From Abelmoschus esculentus (Eukaryota; Streptophyta; Magnoliopsida; Malvales; Malvaceae), in NCBI GenBank assembly GCA_035048815.1, contig JAUCBN010000001.1, positions 18,739,001-18,803,000 of the forward strand: a stretch of 64,000 nt of DNA, in the 5' to 3' direction. The notes under the pieces are model-generated. The model saw only the letters and a program-made list of their open reading frames with translations, had not been told where the DNA came from and ran no database searches. A program made the translations under genes and the position numbers. Shown piece by piece: positions 34,204 to 44,734 of the stretch (the stretch's first letter is position 1; every line of letters begins with the position of its first letter).

Positions 34204-34926
34204 TGTCACGCCCCTGGAGTTTCAACCGGTATATGCGGCCTTAGACGCCCCTTTTCAAGTGATATGGCGCCTAAGTTACACCTATCCGACCTAAGCCGAA
34301 GGGCTTGGATCAAGTCGAAAACGTGAAGAGAAAGATATAATAGATGGAGAAAGAGAATATGGGGAAAACCCGAGCGATAGCTTGATACTTTTATTAAATA
34401 TTGAAAGTTGTCAACAAAGTTTGATGCTTGAGAGCAAAACTCAAGACAAAAGTAAATAATGAGGATGGGCGAATCCTCCTTATGTAGCCCTTAATCTTCC
34501 TAGTTCTAATCTAACTAGGATTCCTAGTCTTTCAAGGAGTAATACTCCTTAGTCCTTATCTTGGAAGAACTCCTTCATGGAGTTCAACTCTAATGCTCCT
34601 TAGGTGTTGTATACTTGGCTTCCGTGATATGGACGGAATTGGCAACTATTGTGTGAGACGGATCGATACCATGGTGCGAGACAGTCCGGCACCCATGGTG
34701 TGGGAAGGATCAGCACCCATGGTGCGGGACAGATCGACACCCATAGTACGAGACAGTCCGGCACCCATGATGCGAGACGGTCCGGAACCCATGGTGCAAG
34801 ACGGATCGGCACCCATGGTGCGGGACAGATCGGCAACCATGGTGCGAGAGGGATCAGCATCCGTGGTGCGAGCGGGATCTGTATCTATGGTGCAAGCGGG
34901 ATCGGTATCTATGGTGCGAGCGGGAT
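34204..34926 (-). repeat. Left (3') LTR of the derivative, shortened, with minisatellite 34641-34926
   Basis: The minus-strand end is ...GTGACA at 34204. The first 440 bases match 36934-37369. Twelve 24-bp minisatellite units follow, related to GGCACCCATGGTGCGAGACG plus GATC. The array is fused to integrase at the shared bases GGAT. Confidence 0.75.
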
Positions 34927-35458
34927 TTTGTAAGATTCCGGTTAACTTTGCAAGGACTAAGTTTCCAGCTTGGTAGCTGGCATCCCCTTGTTTCGTGATT
35001 GCCCATCTCTTAGTCGACTTTCTGACCTTTTGTTGATGACTTTGGGTGGGGTGTTGAGGAATTATTGAAGGTTGCATCAATTCCTTGGGATCCAACATTG
35101 CGGTCTGTGGGATTATTGGTGGCTCAAGTTTCAATTTGTCGTGGTTTCCTCCTTTTTGTGGAGAAGTTTTGGGCAACATGAGTGATGTCTTATCTCGAAT
35201 TTTGATTGGGACTTTTTCAACTTTTATCCAGACTGTCTTTGGCTTCACTAGGTCATCATGTTCCAATGTCGTGATGGACGGGGAAATTTCCTCGTCTTCT
35301 CTTTTGCTAAATCTGATAGTTGACATTACTTTCTCCCTATCTCCAAGCGTTCTTTTTGCAGGAACCACGCATGGTTGTTGAGGGTCAAGTATGTGCAAAC
35401 AACTTTCAAATGGGACGGGCACAGCCCTAATTCGATCAAGGAAATCAATTCCGATCAT
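34927..35458 (-). pseudogene. Fusion of protease end and integrase C-terminus
   Basis: The frame starts GIDFLDRIRAVPVPF, the end of the chromovirus protease, continues through a linker (VEKVPIKIRDKTSLMLPKTS), and after QTAML jumps to DASYQAGNLVLAKLTGILQNP of the integrase end. Reverse transcriptase, RNase H and the integrase core are absent. Without a stop the frame runs on into the minisatellite (to 34646), giving about 12 repeats of eight residues such as SRTMGADP. The same jump is seen at 38757-38520 in the other unit, so the deletion is older than the tandem. Confidence 0.75.
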
Positions 35459-36640
35459 AAAGTTAAAATCATGGAGTGGTATTATGCTTATTGATTCCTT
35501 GCCAGACCATTTTGCGATCTTGAGTTTAACTCCTTTCGCTACTCATGCGATGTGTCTCCTTGGAATTTATGGTTTTAAAGAATCCACTTGCCTTTTAAAC
35601 ATAGAGGCCAAGCTCCTCTACGGTTTGTTCTGACATAAACAAGTCGGACACACCAGTGTCCACTAAGGCATTCAATCGTCTAGCTGCCACAGTAACATCT
35701 ATGTACATTAAACCTTTCCTGAAATTTTTTTGATTCTCCTTAGAACTAAGGATAGAGTTCAAGTCTGCAACTTCTTCTTCGCATTCATCTTCTTGAATGG
35801 AGGCTGCTTTTACGAGTTGTGGACAATCTCTTTTTAAATGATTGCCTCCACATTTGTAACAACTAAAGTCGTTGTTCTTTTCCCACGGCTTACGGAGTTT
35901 GACCTCTCTGCTGGTTTGCACCGTGGATCCTTTTGTGGTATGCCCATCTTGGCTCTTTCCGCCATCACCTTTATGTTTTGGCTTCTCTGACTTCTCGAAT
36001 TCAAATTCTGCAAGAGAGTTGGCTACGTCCATTGCCTTGGACAAATCTTTGACCTCCATTCGGTGTAATTCCATCCTGGCCCAACGCTGCCATCCGTTTT
36101 TGAAAGCAAAGAGGGCATCGGCTTCGCTCATGTTATGAATTTAGAGCCTGAGTTTTGTGAATTTGTTAACATATTCACGGATTGACCCGTTGTGCTTCAG
36201 TTGATGAAGCTTTTCCCGGGCTTCTTCTTGTGCGTTCTTTGGGTAAAAATGTTATTTGAATTCGTGTTGGAATTCTTTCCGAGTTTAGACAGGAATTTGG
36301 CCGTCTTTTGATTGAGAACACTTATGTCGCCACCATAGAAGGGCGCCATCTATCAGGTAGACAGAAGTTGTATTCACCTTTGTCGCCTTTGATGCCTGTG
36401 AGTCGGAAATACTGATCCAAACACTAAATGAAGTTGTCCACTTCTTGAGCATCTCTTGCTCCTTTGAACTCCTTCGGTTTTGGCACATCGATCTTGGGCT
36501 TAGTCATCATCGCTTTGCCCACCATGTTGGTTATTACAGAGTTTTTGTAGAGGGATAGCTCGGCCTTGAGTTTTTTGATTTCCTCCAACAGTTCTCCCTT
36601 GATTGTATCCATTGTGAATTCAAGTGATTTATTTTGCATG
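35459..36640 (-). pseudogene. Chromovirus gag and start of protease
   Basis: From 36640: a coiled-coil start (MDTIKGELLEEIKKLKAEL), then KPKEFKGARDAQEVDNFI, a stop at 36424, a frameshifted capsid part (36400-36140), then MSEADALFAFKNGWQRWARMELHR and a zinc knuckle CYKCGGNHLKRDCP (near 35870-35830; CX2CX4HX4C intact). The protease active site follows as ALVDTGVSDLF (about 35650), where DTGA would be expected, so the third residue of the motif has changed to V. The open stretch 36131-35595 is undamaged for 178 residues. Confidence 0.85.
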
Positions 36641-36920
36641 TTTAATTTCTCATATGTTTGGTTGAGGAGTTCTTGGATTCCTCATTGATATCTTGCTTGA
36701 GAGGATAGATTCTGACTTCTAGTTCCTCAAGATGATCGTTGATATTATTTAGAGAATTCGTTGATTCCTTTGAACGGGATTCGAGTCAGTTTATCCTTTC
36801 CTCAACGCTTGTGAGTTGATCCTTCGAGTTGGCTTTCCTTTTTTCTATTGGTTGGGTTTCTGTGGCCTTTGCGGCCGTCCCCATATCCTCTGTCTTGTTC
36901 ATACCGAACGAATTTCCTCG

Positions 36921-36931
36921 CTCTGATACCA
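36921..36931 (-). other. Primer-binding site, initiator tRNA-Met type
   Basis: On the minus strand TGGTATCAGAG follows the LTR end (GTGACA, 36934) by two bases. Confidence 0.9.
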
Positions 36932-36933
36932 CT

Positions 36934-37921
36934 TGTCACTCCCCTAGAGTTTCAACTGGGACATACAGCCTTAGACGCCCCTTTTTAAGTGATATGGTGC
37001 CTAAGTTACGCCTATCTGATCCAAGCCGAAGGGCTTGGATCAAGTCGAAAACATGAAGAGAAAGATATAATAGATGGAGAAAGAGAATATGGGGAAAACC
37101 CGAGCGATAGCTCGATACTTTTATTTAATATTGAAAGCTATCAACAAAGTTTGATGCTTGAGAGCAAAACTCAAGACAAAAGTAAATAATAAGGATGGGC
37201 GAATCCTCCTTATATAGCCCTTAATCATACTAGTTCTAATCTAATTAGGATTCTTAGTCCTTCAAGGATTAATAATCTTTAGTCCTATCTTGGAAGAACT
37301 CCTTCATGGAGTCGAACTCTAATGCTCCTTAGGTGTTGTATACTTGGCTTCCGTGATATGGACAGAATTGGCACCCATGGTGTGAGACGGATCGACACCC
37401 ATGGTGCGAGACGATCCGGCAACCATGGTGTGGGAAGGATCGGCACCCATGGTGCAGGATGGATCGGCACCCATGATGCGAGACGATTCGGCACCCATGG
37501 TACGAGACGGTCTGGCACCCATGGTGTGGGATGGGTCGGCATACATGGTGCGAGCGGGATCGAAATCTGTGGTGCGAGCGGGATCGGTATCTATGGTGCG
37601 AGCAAGATCGACACCCGTGGTGCGAGCGGGAACGGCACTCGCGATGTGAACGGGATTAGCACCTTTGGTGCGAGCGGGATCAACACGCGTGGTGCGAGCG
37701 GGATCGGCACCCGTGGTGCGAGCGGGATCGGCACCCATGGTGCAAGCGAGATCGGCACCCACGGTGCGACAATGATCGGCACCCATGGTGTGAACCAGAT
37801 TGGCACCTATGGTGCAAGACTGTTCGTCACCCATGGTGCGAGCGAGATCGGCACCCACGGTGCGACAATGATCGGCACCCATGATGTGAGACTGTTCGTC
37901 ACCCATGGTGCAAGACTATTC
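36934..37921 (-). repeat. Right LTR of the derivative with 24-bp minisatellite 37370-37921
   Basis: The LTR reads GTGACA at its minus-strand end. The minisatellite has 23 complete units of exactly 24 bp. Each unit holds GCACC-NNN-GGTGC (NNN = CAT, CGT, CAC, TAT or TTT). The true LTR start on the minus strand could not be fixed: the array begins directly after the stop of the upstream frame. Confidence 0.75.
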
Positions 37922-38049
37922 GGCAACTATGTCTCGGATAACCTCGGCTCCACTAGTCACGAGGAATTGGTTCTTTGTGGGTTTAACTTCTTTTGGGCGG
38001 AGTGATGCATTTTCCAATTGTACGGGTTGGCTGTGAGTATTTGTGGGTT

Positions 38050-38757
38050 CTACCCTTTGATGCGCGGAAAATTTGGACTCAAAATATTGTCTGTGACATT
38101 CTCCTCCACTGGTTTTAGCAACGCCCTCGTCGCTTGTCCAATGTTATATCGGCTCACTTGGTTTTTAAGCTGCCAAACTTTCTCGGCAAGTTCCCAACTT
38201 CCTTTGTTATTTGGAAGTTCTTTCCATTGAACAAGGTATTCGTGCTTTGGTTTGTATCCTGGTTGTCGAAAGACGCGTTCGGCTTGTATGTCCTAAAGTG
38301 TGTTCTCGTAATAGATTTTCGCTCCAACCTGTGTTTGGTGTGATTTGACTTGACCTCGGTTTGATTTATTCTTGTGGAAGGGTTTCACGAAATTTACATG
38401 GAATACTGGATGAGTTTTAATCGATGTGGGTAACTCCAGATGATAAGTTTTGTCTCCCACTTGTTTTAAGACTTTGAATGGGCCCTCGTACCTTTGCACA
38501 AGCCTCTTGTGTGTCGGAGGATTTTGTAAGATTCCGGTTAACTTTGCAAGGACTAAGTTTCCAGCTTGGTAGCTGGCATCCCCTTGTTTCGTACTTGCTC
38601 ATTTCTTAGTCGGCTTTATGACCTTTTGTTGATGACTTTGGGTGAGGTGTTCAGGAATTATCGAAGGTTGCATCAATTCCTTGGGATCCAACATTGCGGT
38701 CTGCGGGATTATTGGTGGCTCAAGTTTCAATTTGTCATAGTTTCCTCCTTTTTATAG
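38050..38757 (-). pseudogene. Integrase C-terminus with chromodomain
   Basis: From 38757: DKLKLEPPIIPQTAML, DPKELMQPSII, DASYQAGNLVLAKLTGILQN, then RLVQRYEGPFKVLKQVGDKTYHLELP and HPVFHVNFVKPFHK (GPY/F end), one stop, and the chromodomain ERVFRQPGYKPKHEYLVQWKELPNNKGSWELAEKVWQL. The frame ends at 38050. Earlier pol is deleted by the jump at QTAML. The chromodomain itself has no stop inside. Confidence 0.85.
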
Positions 38758-38781
38758 AGGATTGTTGGTGGCTTTATGACC
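38758..38781. other. Rearranged joint with filler
   Basis: Between chromovirus DNA (to 38757) and Athila integrase (from 38782) lie bases that repeat two nearby stretches: GGATTGTTGGTGGCT (38759-38773) resembles 38706-38720, and GGCTTTATGACC (38770-38781) equals 38612-38623. Confidence 0.6.
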
Positions 38782-39100
38782 TCTCGATCTCTAAAATATT
38801 TTGTCATGGCATTTCTTGACGTTTGGAGATGTTCCAGTCCTTTTACATTGATCGCAGGCTTGGTAAAATGCCTAAGAATCTTTGAATAAGGTAGGCCAAT
38901 AAAAACCTGATTGGAGGACCTTTGCAACAGTCCTCATCCCTCCGAAGTGACCTCCACACGGGCGTGTGTGACAGTGATGCAAAATATCTCTTTGCTCATC
39001 TTTGGGTACACATTTTCGGATAATTTGATCAACATAACGCTTGAAAAGGTATGGCTCATCCTATAAATAGAACCAAGCGTCATGCCTAAATTTCTTCCTT
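38782..39100 (-). pseudogene. Athila integrase zinc finger, copy 2
   Basis: Minus-strand text: RKCVPKDEQRDILHHCHTRPCGGHFGG, VAKVLQSGFYWPTLFKD and YQACDQCKRTGTS. Both histidines and both cysteines of the HHCC finger are present, better preserved than in copy 1. One stop interrupts it near 38872. The frame ends at the joint at 38782, before the catalytic core. Confidence 0.75.
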
Positions 39101-39239
39101 CCCTAGCTAGTCATGTCAAAAGGCAAAACACCACTAATAAGAAAATTAACAAGGTCAGTGTACCATGGAATTGTCATGGCATAAAGAATTTTCTTATTAG
39201 GGAATTCATCATCAATTTCAATTTTGTGATGACATTCTA

Positions 39240-40140
39240 GTTAACTTCTAGCCTAGAAAGATGTTCAGCAACTTGGTTTTATGTTCCCTTCCTATCTACC
39301 ACCTCAAAATCAAATTCTTGCAACAGCAGTATCCATCTAATAAGCCTAGGTTTGGTATCCTTTTTAGTCACTAAGTACCTAATAGTTGAGTGATCGGTGT
39401 GAACAATGACTTTAGTGCCAATCAAGTATGACCTAAACTTGTCAAATGCAGATACCACGACAAGTAGTTCTTTTCTATTGTAGTATAGTTAAGTTGTGCA
39501 TCATTTAAAGTACGGCTAGCATAGTAAATAACATGAAAAATTTTACCTCGATGTTGCCCCAAGATTGCTCCCACGGTGTGAAATTTTATGGCCCAACACA
39601 ATACCTTTTGTCACCATAAAGTGACATTTCTCCCAATTTAACACAAGGTTAGCTTCTTCGTATCGCTTTAGGACCTTTGCCAAATTGCCAAGATAATTCT
39701 GAAAACTATCTCCAGAAACAGAGAAGTTATCCATGAATATCTCGAGCAAGTCCTCAACTATATCATAGAATATAGCTTGCATACAGTTGGAAAGTTGTTG
39801 AAGCATTACACAATCCAAAGGACATCCTTCGAAAATCATAAGTGACATAAGGACAAGTGAAAATGGTCTTTTCTTGATCATCTGGTGCGGTGGCAATTTG
39901 GTTATAACCCGAATATCCATCTAAAAACAATAGTAAGCCTTGCCCGCTAACCGATCTAACCTTTGATCAATGAATGATAGAGGAAAGTGATTCTTCTTCG
40001 TAGCTTTGTTGAGCTTGCGATAGTCCATACAAACCCTTCATCCAGTCACTGCTCACGTCGGTAATAGCTAATTGTCTTTATTGCTGACAATGATTGTACC
40101 TCCTTTCTTGGGCATACATTGAACCGGGCTCACCCATAAA
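39240..40140 (-). pseudogene. Athila reverse transcriptase and RNase H, copy 2
   Basis: Reverse transcriptase pieces: FLDGYSGYNQIATAPDDQEKT, TIFTCPYVTYDFRRMSFGLCN and, at 39543-39920, QIFM-like IFMDNFSVSGDSFQNYL and VLGHKISHRG. The catalytic FMDD is FMDN here, so the second aspartate is lost. After HKISH the thumb and the start of RNase H are deleted (about 0.3 kb against copy 1) and the text jumps to RNase H: RKELLVVVSAFDKFRSYLIGTKVIVHTDHS and AEHLSRL. The deletion ends share GTGT. Confidence 0.8.
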
Positions 40141-40175
40141 CTATCCGATATTGGGTAAATAAGTCCAACATCAAT

Positions 40176-40540
40176 CTATTTGATAATCTCCTTCATAACA
40201 ACTTGCTTGATAATAGGGTTGAGTCTATGTTGTGTCTCTATAGATTTGCCATGGCATTCCTCCAGAAGTATCTTATGCATACAGATGGTCGGACTAATCC
40301 CCTTTAAATCTGCCACGGTCCATCCTATTGCTCGTTTATGCTGTGACAAAATGGCAAGTTGACTTTTCTCTTGATCAAAATTAATATTTGCAGAAATAAT
40401 AACAGGCAGTGTCTTATCTTCACCCAGATAAACATACTTAAGATATTGTGACAAAATCTTCAGCTCCAGCTTGGGTGCATTAAAGAACGAAGGCTTGGGA
40501 GGAATGAATTCCTCAAAATCAAGAGGTTCAAAGCTCAAAT
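40176..40540 (-). pseudogene. Linker between protease and reverse transcriptase, copy 2
   Basis: The open piece of 120 residues contains SFEPLDFEEFIPPKP, LKYVYLGEDKTLPVIISANI and HKRAIGWTVADLKGISPTICMHKI, the usual run-up to Athila/Tat reverse transcriptase. It is cut at 40540 by the solo LTR; the other side is at 51754. Confidence 0.8.
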
Positions 40541-42273
40541 TGTAACATCTAGAATTTAGATCTAGAATTTTTGGTGTTGTTTAGGGAGGTTCAATTCGGG
40601 TCGAATCAAGTTCTTTTGGTTCATTAATTCTTGGTAATTAAAATATTAATATTTTAATCGGTTGAATTGTAAATTTCTAGAAAATTTATAAAAATGTTAA
40701 AATAATGTTTTAAGGCTAATAAAATGTTAATTGAGTCTTAATTTGGTTTGATTAAGATTAATTTCTAATTTAGTGACTAAAATGTAAATTTTGGAAAGTT
40801 AGTGGCAAAATTGTAATTTTACTGAAAATTGGTTTTTGTGACTAAATTAAAAAGTAAACCAAAGCTTAGAATCCTTAGAGGGTCATTAACCCAAAATATT
40901 TTAATTAGAGATCATTCACCAAAATTAGTTTTTATTTGAAGGTTAATCTCATTTTCTTTTTCACTCCATTTTCTCACCATTTTCTCTCAAAATTTTCTCT
41001 CCATAGCTTCTCAAATCACTTGCTGAATTCTTCTCTATTTTTATCAAGATTTATCTTATTTTGTTAAGCATTTCATCCTCTTCAAAATCTCTCAATTTAT
41101 TTTACAAAATCATCAATCGATTTCAAGGAAAATCAAGAGAAGATTTCACGTCAATTTTGATGGATGCATCTCAAAGATAAATTCTTGTTTCCTTTTCAAT
41201 TCTAAGGTTATTTAAATTATATTCCCAAGCATTTGGCTTACTAATCACTAATCTTAACTTGATTTTGTGTTTTAATTCAAGATTATGGAGTTTTATGGAT
41301 ATTTCAAGAAAGTAAGTTAGATCTTGTTCAAGGCTGTAATTAGGATGATTTTTTATGAAATTATACTTATTTGAATGATTAAAAGAGTCTTGTAATGATC
41401 TCACATAGTTTTAATCCAGAATAAATGAATCGGTGTTGTTAGAAGTGGTTTTCGGATGGTTTATGGGTTGTTTTTGATGTTCTATTTTTTCTAGAGGCAT
41501 AAGGAAGGCTTGAAGGTGTTTTTAGTTTATAATTGAGGAGTTTTAGGTGCTCGATTCGTTAGGTTAGTGGCTGGTGTATTTTTGAGTGTTTTCGGCTTAG
41601 TTTTCGATCTTTTCAGCTTATTTTCGGTAGAGATAATGGAGGTTTAGTGTTTCTTTTGAGTATATTTTAATATGTATATGCTCTTTTTTGGTGATGTATA
41701 GGAAGTGAAAGAAGGATCTTGAGTGGATGGTGCATTGGCATTTCCGTTAGAGCATCGATGAAGGCTTGTTTCGCTTTTCGGTGAGTGAATTTGGGTTAGT
41801 GAATCGCAAATGTTTTGTTTTGTTTTGTGGATTATGGAATAGTGTAAAAGCTTTCCATAGTCCAAGAGTAAGTGATTTGTATGTTTCAGAAATATTTCCT
41901 AAGTTTTGACTATTTTGCATTGGTCTTGTGGAAGAGGTTTCATAGTGATTTATGAATGCATAAATGAGATTTTTAACATGATGCATGCATGTGTTAGCTG
42001 CAGTAAATGCATGGTTTAGAATGACATTCATGGATTTTGAAAGCATAAAATTGATTTGAAACAATATGTGGTTATTTGTCTTATATTTGATTAAGCCGTT
42101 AAGCATGATTTTGGTTCACTTTATGAACTTATTTTTGAATGCATTATGAGCAACAAGTTAACATGTAAGATCAGAATGATATTGGCTCGGTGACACTAAC
42201 TATAGTTACGAATACAAATGATATGTTATTAAGATAAAGTGTACTATAAATATTATGAGAATATTGATGTTGC

Positions 42274-42470
42274 CTACACGTAAACAAGGGTGACTATGTA
42301 TCCGACCGTGCATGTATAGCTTGCCTATATGTAAACAAGGGTGACTTAGTGTCCGACCGTGCATATAGTTGACCCATACATAAACCAGGTTGACTTTGTG
42401 TCCGACCGTATGTAGTGGTGGTCACATGTATACAAGGGTGACTATCTTTTCAACCAATGCATGTTGAGAC
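42274..42470 (+). repeat. Hairpin repeats in the solo LTR
   Basis: Arms: CTATATG/CATATAG (42325, 42362), TACATA/TATGTA (42377, 42409), ACATG/CATGT (42424, 42460). The first unit (42274) has decayed arms. The final GAGAC hairpin (42466-42470) is split by the 7.9-kb insertion; its partner GTCTC is at 50419-50423. Confidence 0.7.
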
Positions 42471-42479
42471 CAATAGTCT

Positions 42480-43841
42480 TGGTGCGTGTGGTATAAGCGC
42501 AATTTGAGTGCAAGTGTACACGTCGTCAAGTAATAAAATGATAAGTATATCGTATACCGTCTCCACAGGGATTGGTAATATGTCTTTCTTTGTTCCCTTG
42601 CTCCTGAAAATAAAGTAAAAACAAAAATAAGTTGATTTGTTTTATCTAACTAAATAATTAAATAACAAAACATAAAATAAAATGTTGAAGACAATATAGA
42701 GAAAGTGGGTAGGATCCATTTGCGTGAATTAGTGGATTCAATTGATCTTCTTCTTGTCCAATGCAATCGCACAACACTGCTTCGTCAGCACTGCAAATAC
42801 CACCTTAGCAATATTGGTGCTCCTCTGCCGCGGTAATCTCTTGCTCTTGGGTAGAGGTATCAAAGTTCAGCAAAGTGTCCGTAAGTGACTCCGCTCATCT
42901 CTGAGTCAAAGTGTTGTTGATGACCAGTCCTTGACGATACCTCTCGACGTAAATCAACGATAACTACCAATCAATCCAACACTTCTTTTAACTGCTGAAA
43001 CTCTTAACCTATCTCCTGGGCTTCCAAAGAGTCTAGGCCGAGTTAGTGTCTACGACACCGTACTTGTCCCTTTCGTGAATCTACACCTATCGATGCTAGA
43101 TAAATAGATTACTTGCAAACTTCCCTCTCGGGCTTGAGTACAAGAACAAAGAATGACAATAGGATAAGCAAACTTTGATTTTATTATTGCATAAGAACAA
43201 AGATACAAGAATCAATCTCCTCTCACTAATATCGATAACCTTCACCTATCCCTAAGAAATTTAGAACATATTATCGTTTAAGTACAATTCTTAGGGAGGT
43301 AGGGTTTCTCTAAAAATCGGCTCTCTTAACAATATGGTCGGCTAAGGTATTTATAGTCTTAACCTAGGGCAAACCTTTCCTAAATAGACTTCAACTTAGA
43401 GTAGGGAACAAGTCTTCTTCAAGGAATCTGATATTTCCAAGTTTGTCGCCTTCTATAAGGGTTTTCCCCTTGGTCTTTGAATTGTGCTTTTAACGCGCTA
43501 GCCTGGTCCAATTGGTGTGCTGCATCTTCCAGAATATTCTTTATATTTTTATCTTTCATCGCGCCTCCATTGTTGGTGCTGTCACACTGGATTCTTCTGT
43601 GGCCTTGTCTTCTGCCTCGGTCGCAACACTGCTTCTCTACCGCTTCGGCTCTGGACATTCTTGCATGTACAAAATATGTAATAATGTTTGCATTCTCTAT
43701 AAATATTGAATTTGTAAGTGATGATAACGGAATATCCAGTATTTGCGCAAAGAGTCCATATTTCGGTTCAAGTTGGTGTATAATAGATGCATAAAGTACC
43801 ATGAGAAGGGTCGTAAATAACTGCCTTTTAGGCACTCATCA
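42480..43841 (-). repeat. 3' LTR of the 7.9-kb element
   Basis: On the minus strand TGATGAGTGCCTAAAAGGCA at 43841 to ...CGCACCA at 42480, 1362 bp; the last bases are changed from ATCA to ACCA. TATAAATA lies at 43348-43355 (minus). The start contains a small TGCC/GGCA inverted repeat. Confidence 0.9.
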
Positions 43842-43862
43842 AATACTCTCAAACTCGAACTA
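43842..43862 (-). other. Polypurine-tract region
   Basis: On the minus strand GTTCGAGTTTGAGAGTATT precedes the LTR. It is the counterpart of CGAGTTTGGGGG in the relatives, with G-to-A changes that weaken the tract. Confidence 0.6.
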
Positions 43863-44132
43863 TTGCTTGTCCTCAAGTAATGCAAAACATCAAATTGCCG
43901 AACCTTACTCCCCTTTGGTCTTACTTTTCTATCTATTCTCCCCATCATGGTCATGTCTATCTCTCTGTTTTAGCCTTTAGTTTACTCAAGGACTTTTACT
44001 AAGAAACAAGCTATAAGGCTAGGTGAGTGTGTGCGTTTTATGAACATGGCTGATTCAAGGCTTTCTTAGATAAACTCTAAGTTCAAGACAAATAGATTCT
44101 TAGACTAAAGTTGTCTCCTTAAAACAATAAGT

Positions 44133-44289
44133 CTTGAGCTAATTTTGGGCACCTCAAGATATGTGTTTTCTATTTTCTTCTTTTTCTTATTTGTTTCTTA
44201 TTAACCACCTATTTAGCATACTAGAGCTAGTTTCGGGCACCTCTAGTACGAAGGAGAGCAAAACTAGAGCCAGTGATAGGCACCTCTAG
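44133..44289 (-). other. Array of three hairpins
   Basis: Minus-strand loops: GTGCCTATCACTGG (44264-44289, arms CTAGAG/CTCTAG), GTGCCCGAAACTAG (44221-44246, arms CTAGAG/CTCTAG) and GTGCCCAAAATTAG (44133-44158, arms CTTGAG/CTCAAG). All arms pair perfectly over six bases. Order and position between the last ORF and the polypurine tract are as in 1544-1693. Confidence 0.85.
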
Positions 44290-44734
44290 TTATTTTTCCA
44301 ACAAGTTCTAAGTCTTTATCACCTAAGTTTATTAAAAGAACTCCTAAATCAAACAAGTCCAAAAAGTGTTTATTTTTTTTCTAACCCTAAAGCAAGCTTC
44401 TAAGTTTTATTCTATGAGTATCCTATGGTTATCCCTTCAAAATAGAACTTGGCCATGGTAAGGAGAAAAATTTCTATAGCCCTAAAGGAGTAAACTAAAG
44501 CAAAGCTGACGTAGGGCAATGCAAAATTACAAACATAAATTCAAGAAAAGAGAATATATAAAAAAAATTCAGAAAAAATTTACTCCCTTTATGGTATTGT
44601 CGCGACAGTTGGTAGCCTCAGCAGTACTTCTGCACCTACAATCTCCCCCAAACTCAAACCGAGTATTGTCCTCAATGCTTAAAATATAAGGCAAACAATA
44701 ATAAAAATATAGACAAAACCAGTAAAGGAAATAT

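Larger units (their letters stand above)
34204..38757 (-). mobile_element. Internally deleted chromovirus derivative, tandem arrangement
   Basis: On the minus strand: integrase C-terminus and chromodomain (38757-38050), LTR with minisatellite (37921-36934), primer site, gag and protease (36640-35380), an integrase C-terminal piece joined to it (35080-34927), and a shortened LTR (34926-34204). Both units share the same fusion that removed reverse transcriptase, RNase H and most of integrase. The two LTRs match from TGTCAC to the minisatellite. No target duplication was found: the left flank is CTCAT, and the right border is a rearranged joint near 38757-38782. Confidence 0.75.

Noticed and set aside
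34641..34926. CRISPR-like array of regular short repeats
   Set aside because: Units are contiguous 24-bp repeats without spacers, in plant retrotransposon LTRs. It is a minisatellite.
37319..38005. Long open frames on both strands across the 24-bp repeats (up to 227 codons)
   Set aside because: They result from a 24-bp repeat without stops in several frames at once; no start context or domain supports a real protein.
43477..43835. Open frames of 105-138 codons in the LTRs (also 50053-50411)
   Set aside because: They overlap on both strands inside an LTR promoter region and have no domain. Conservation between the two copies is explained by LTR identity.
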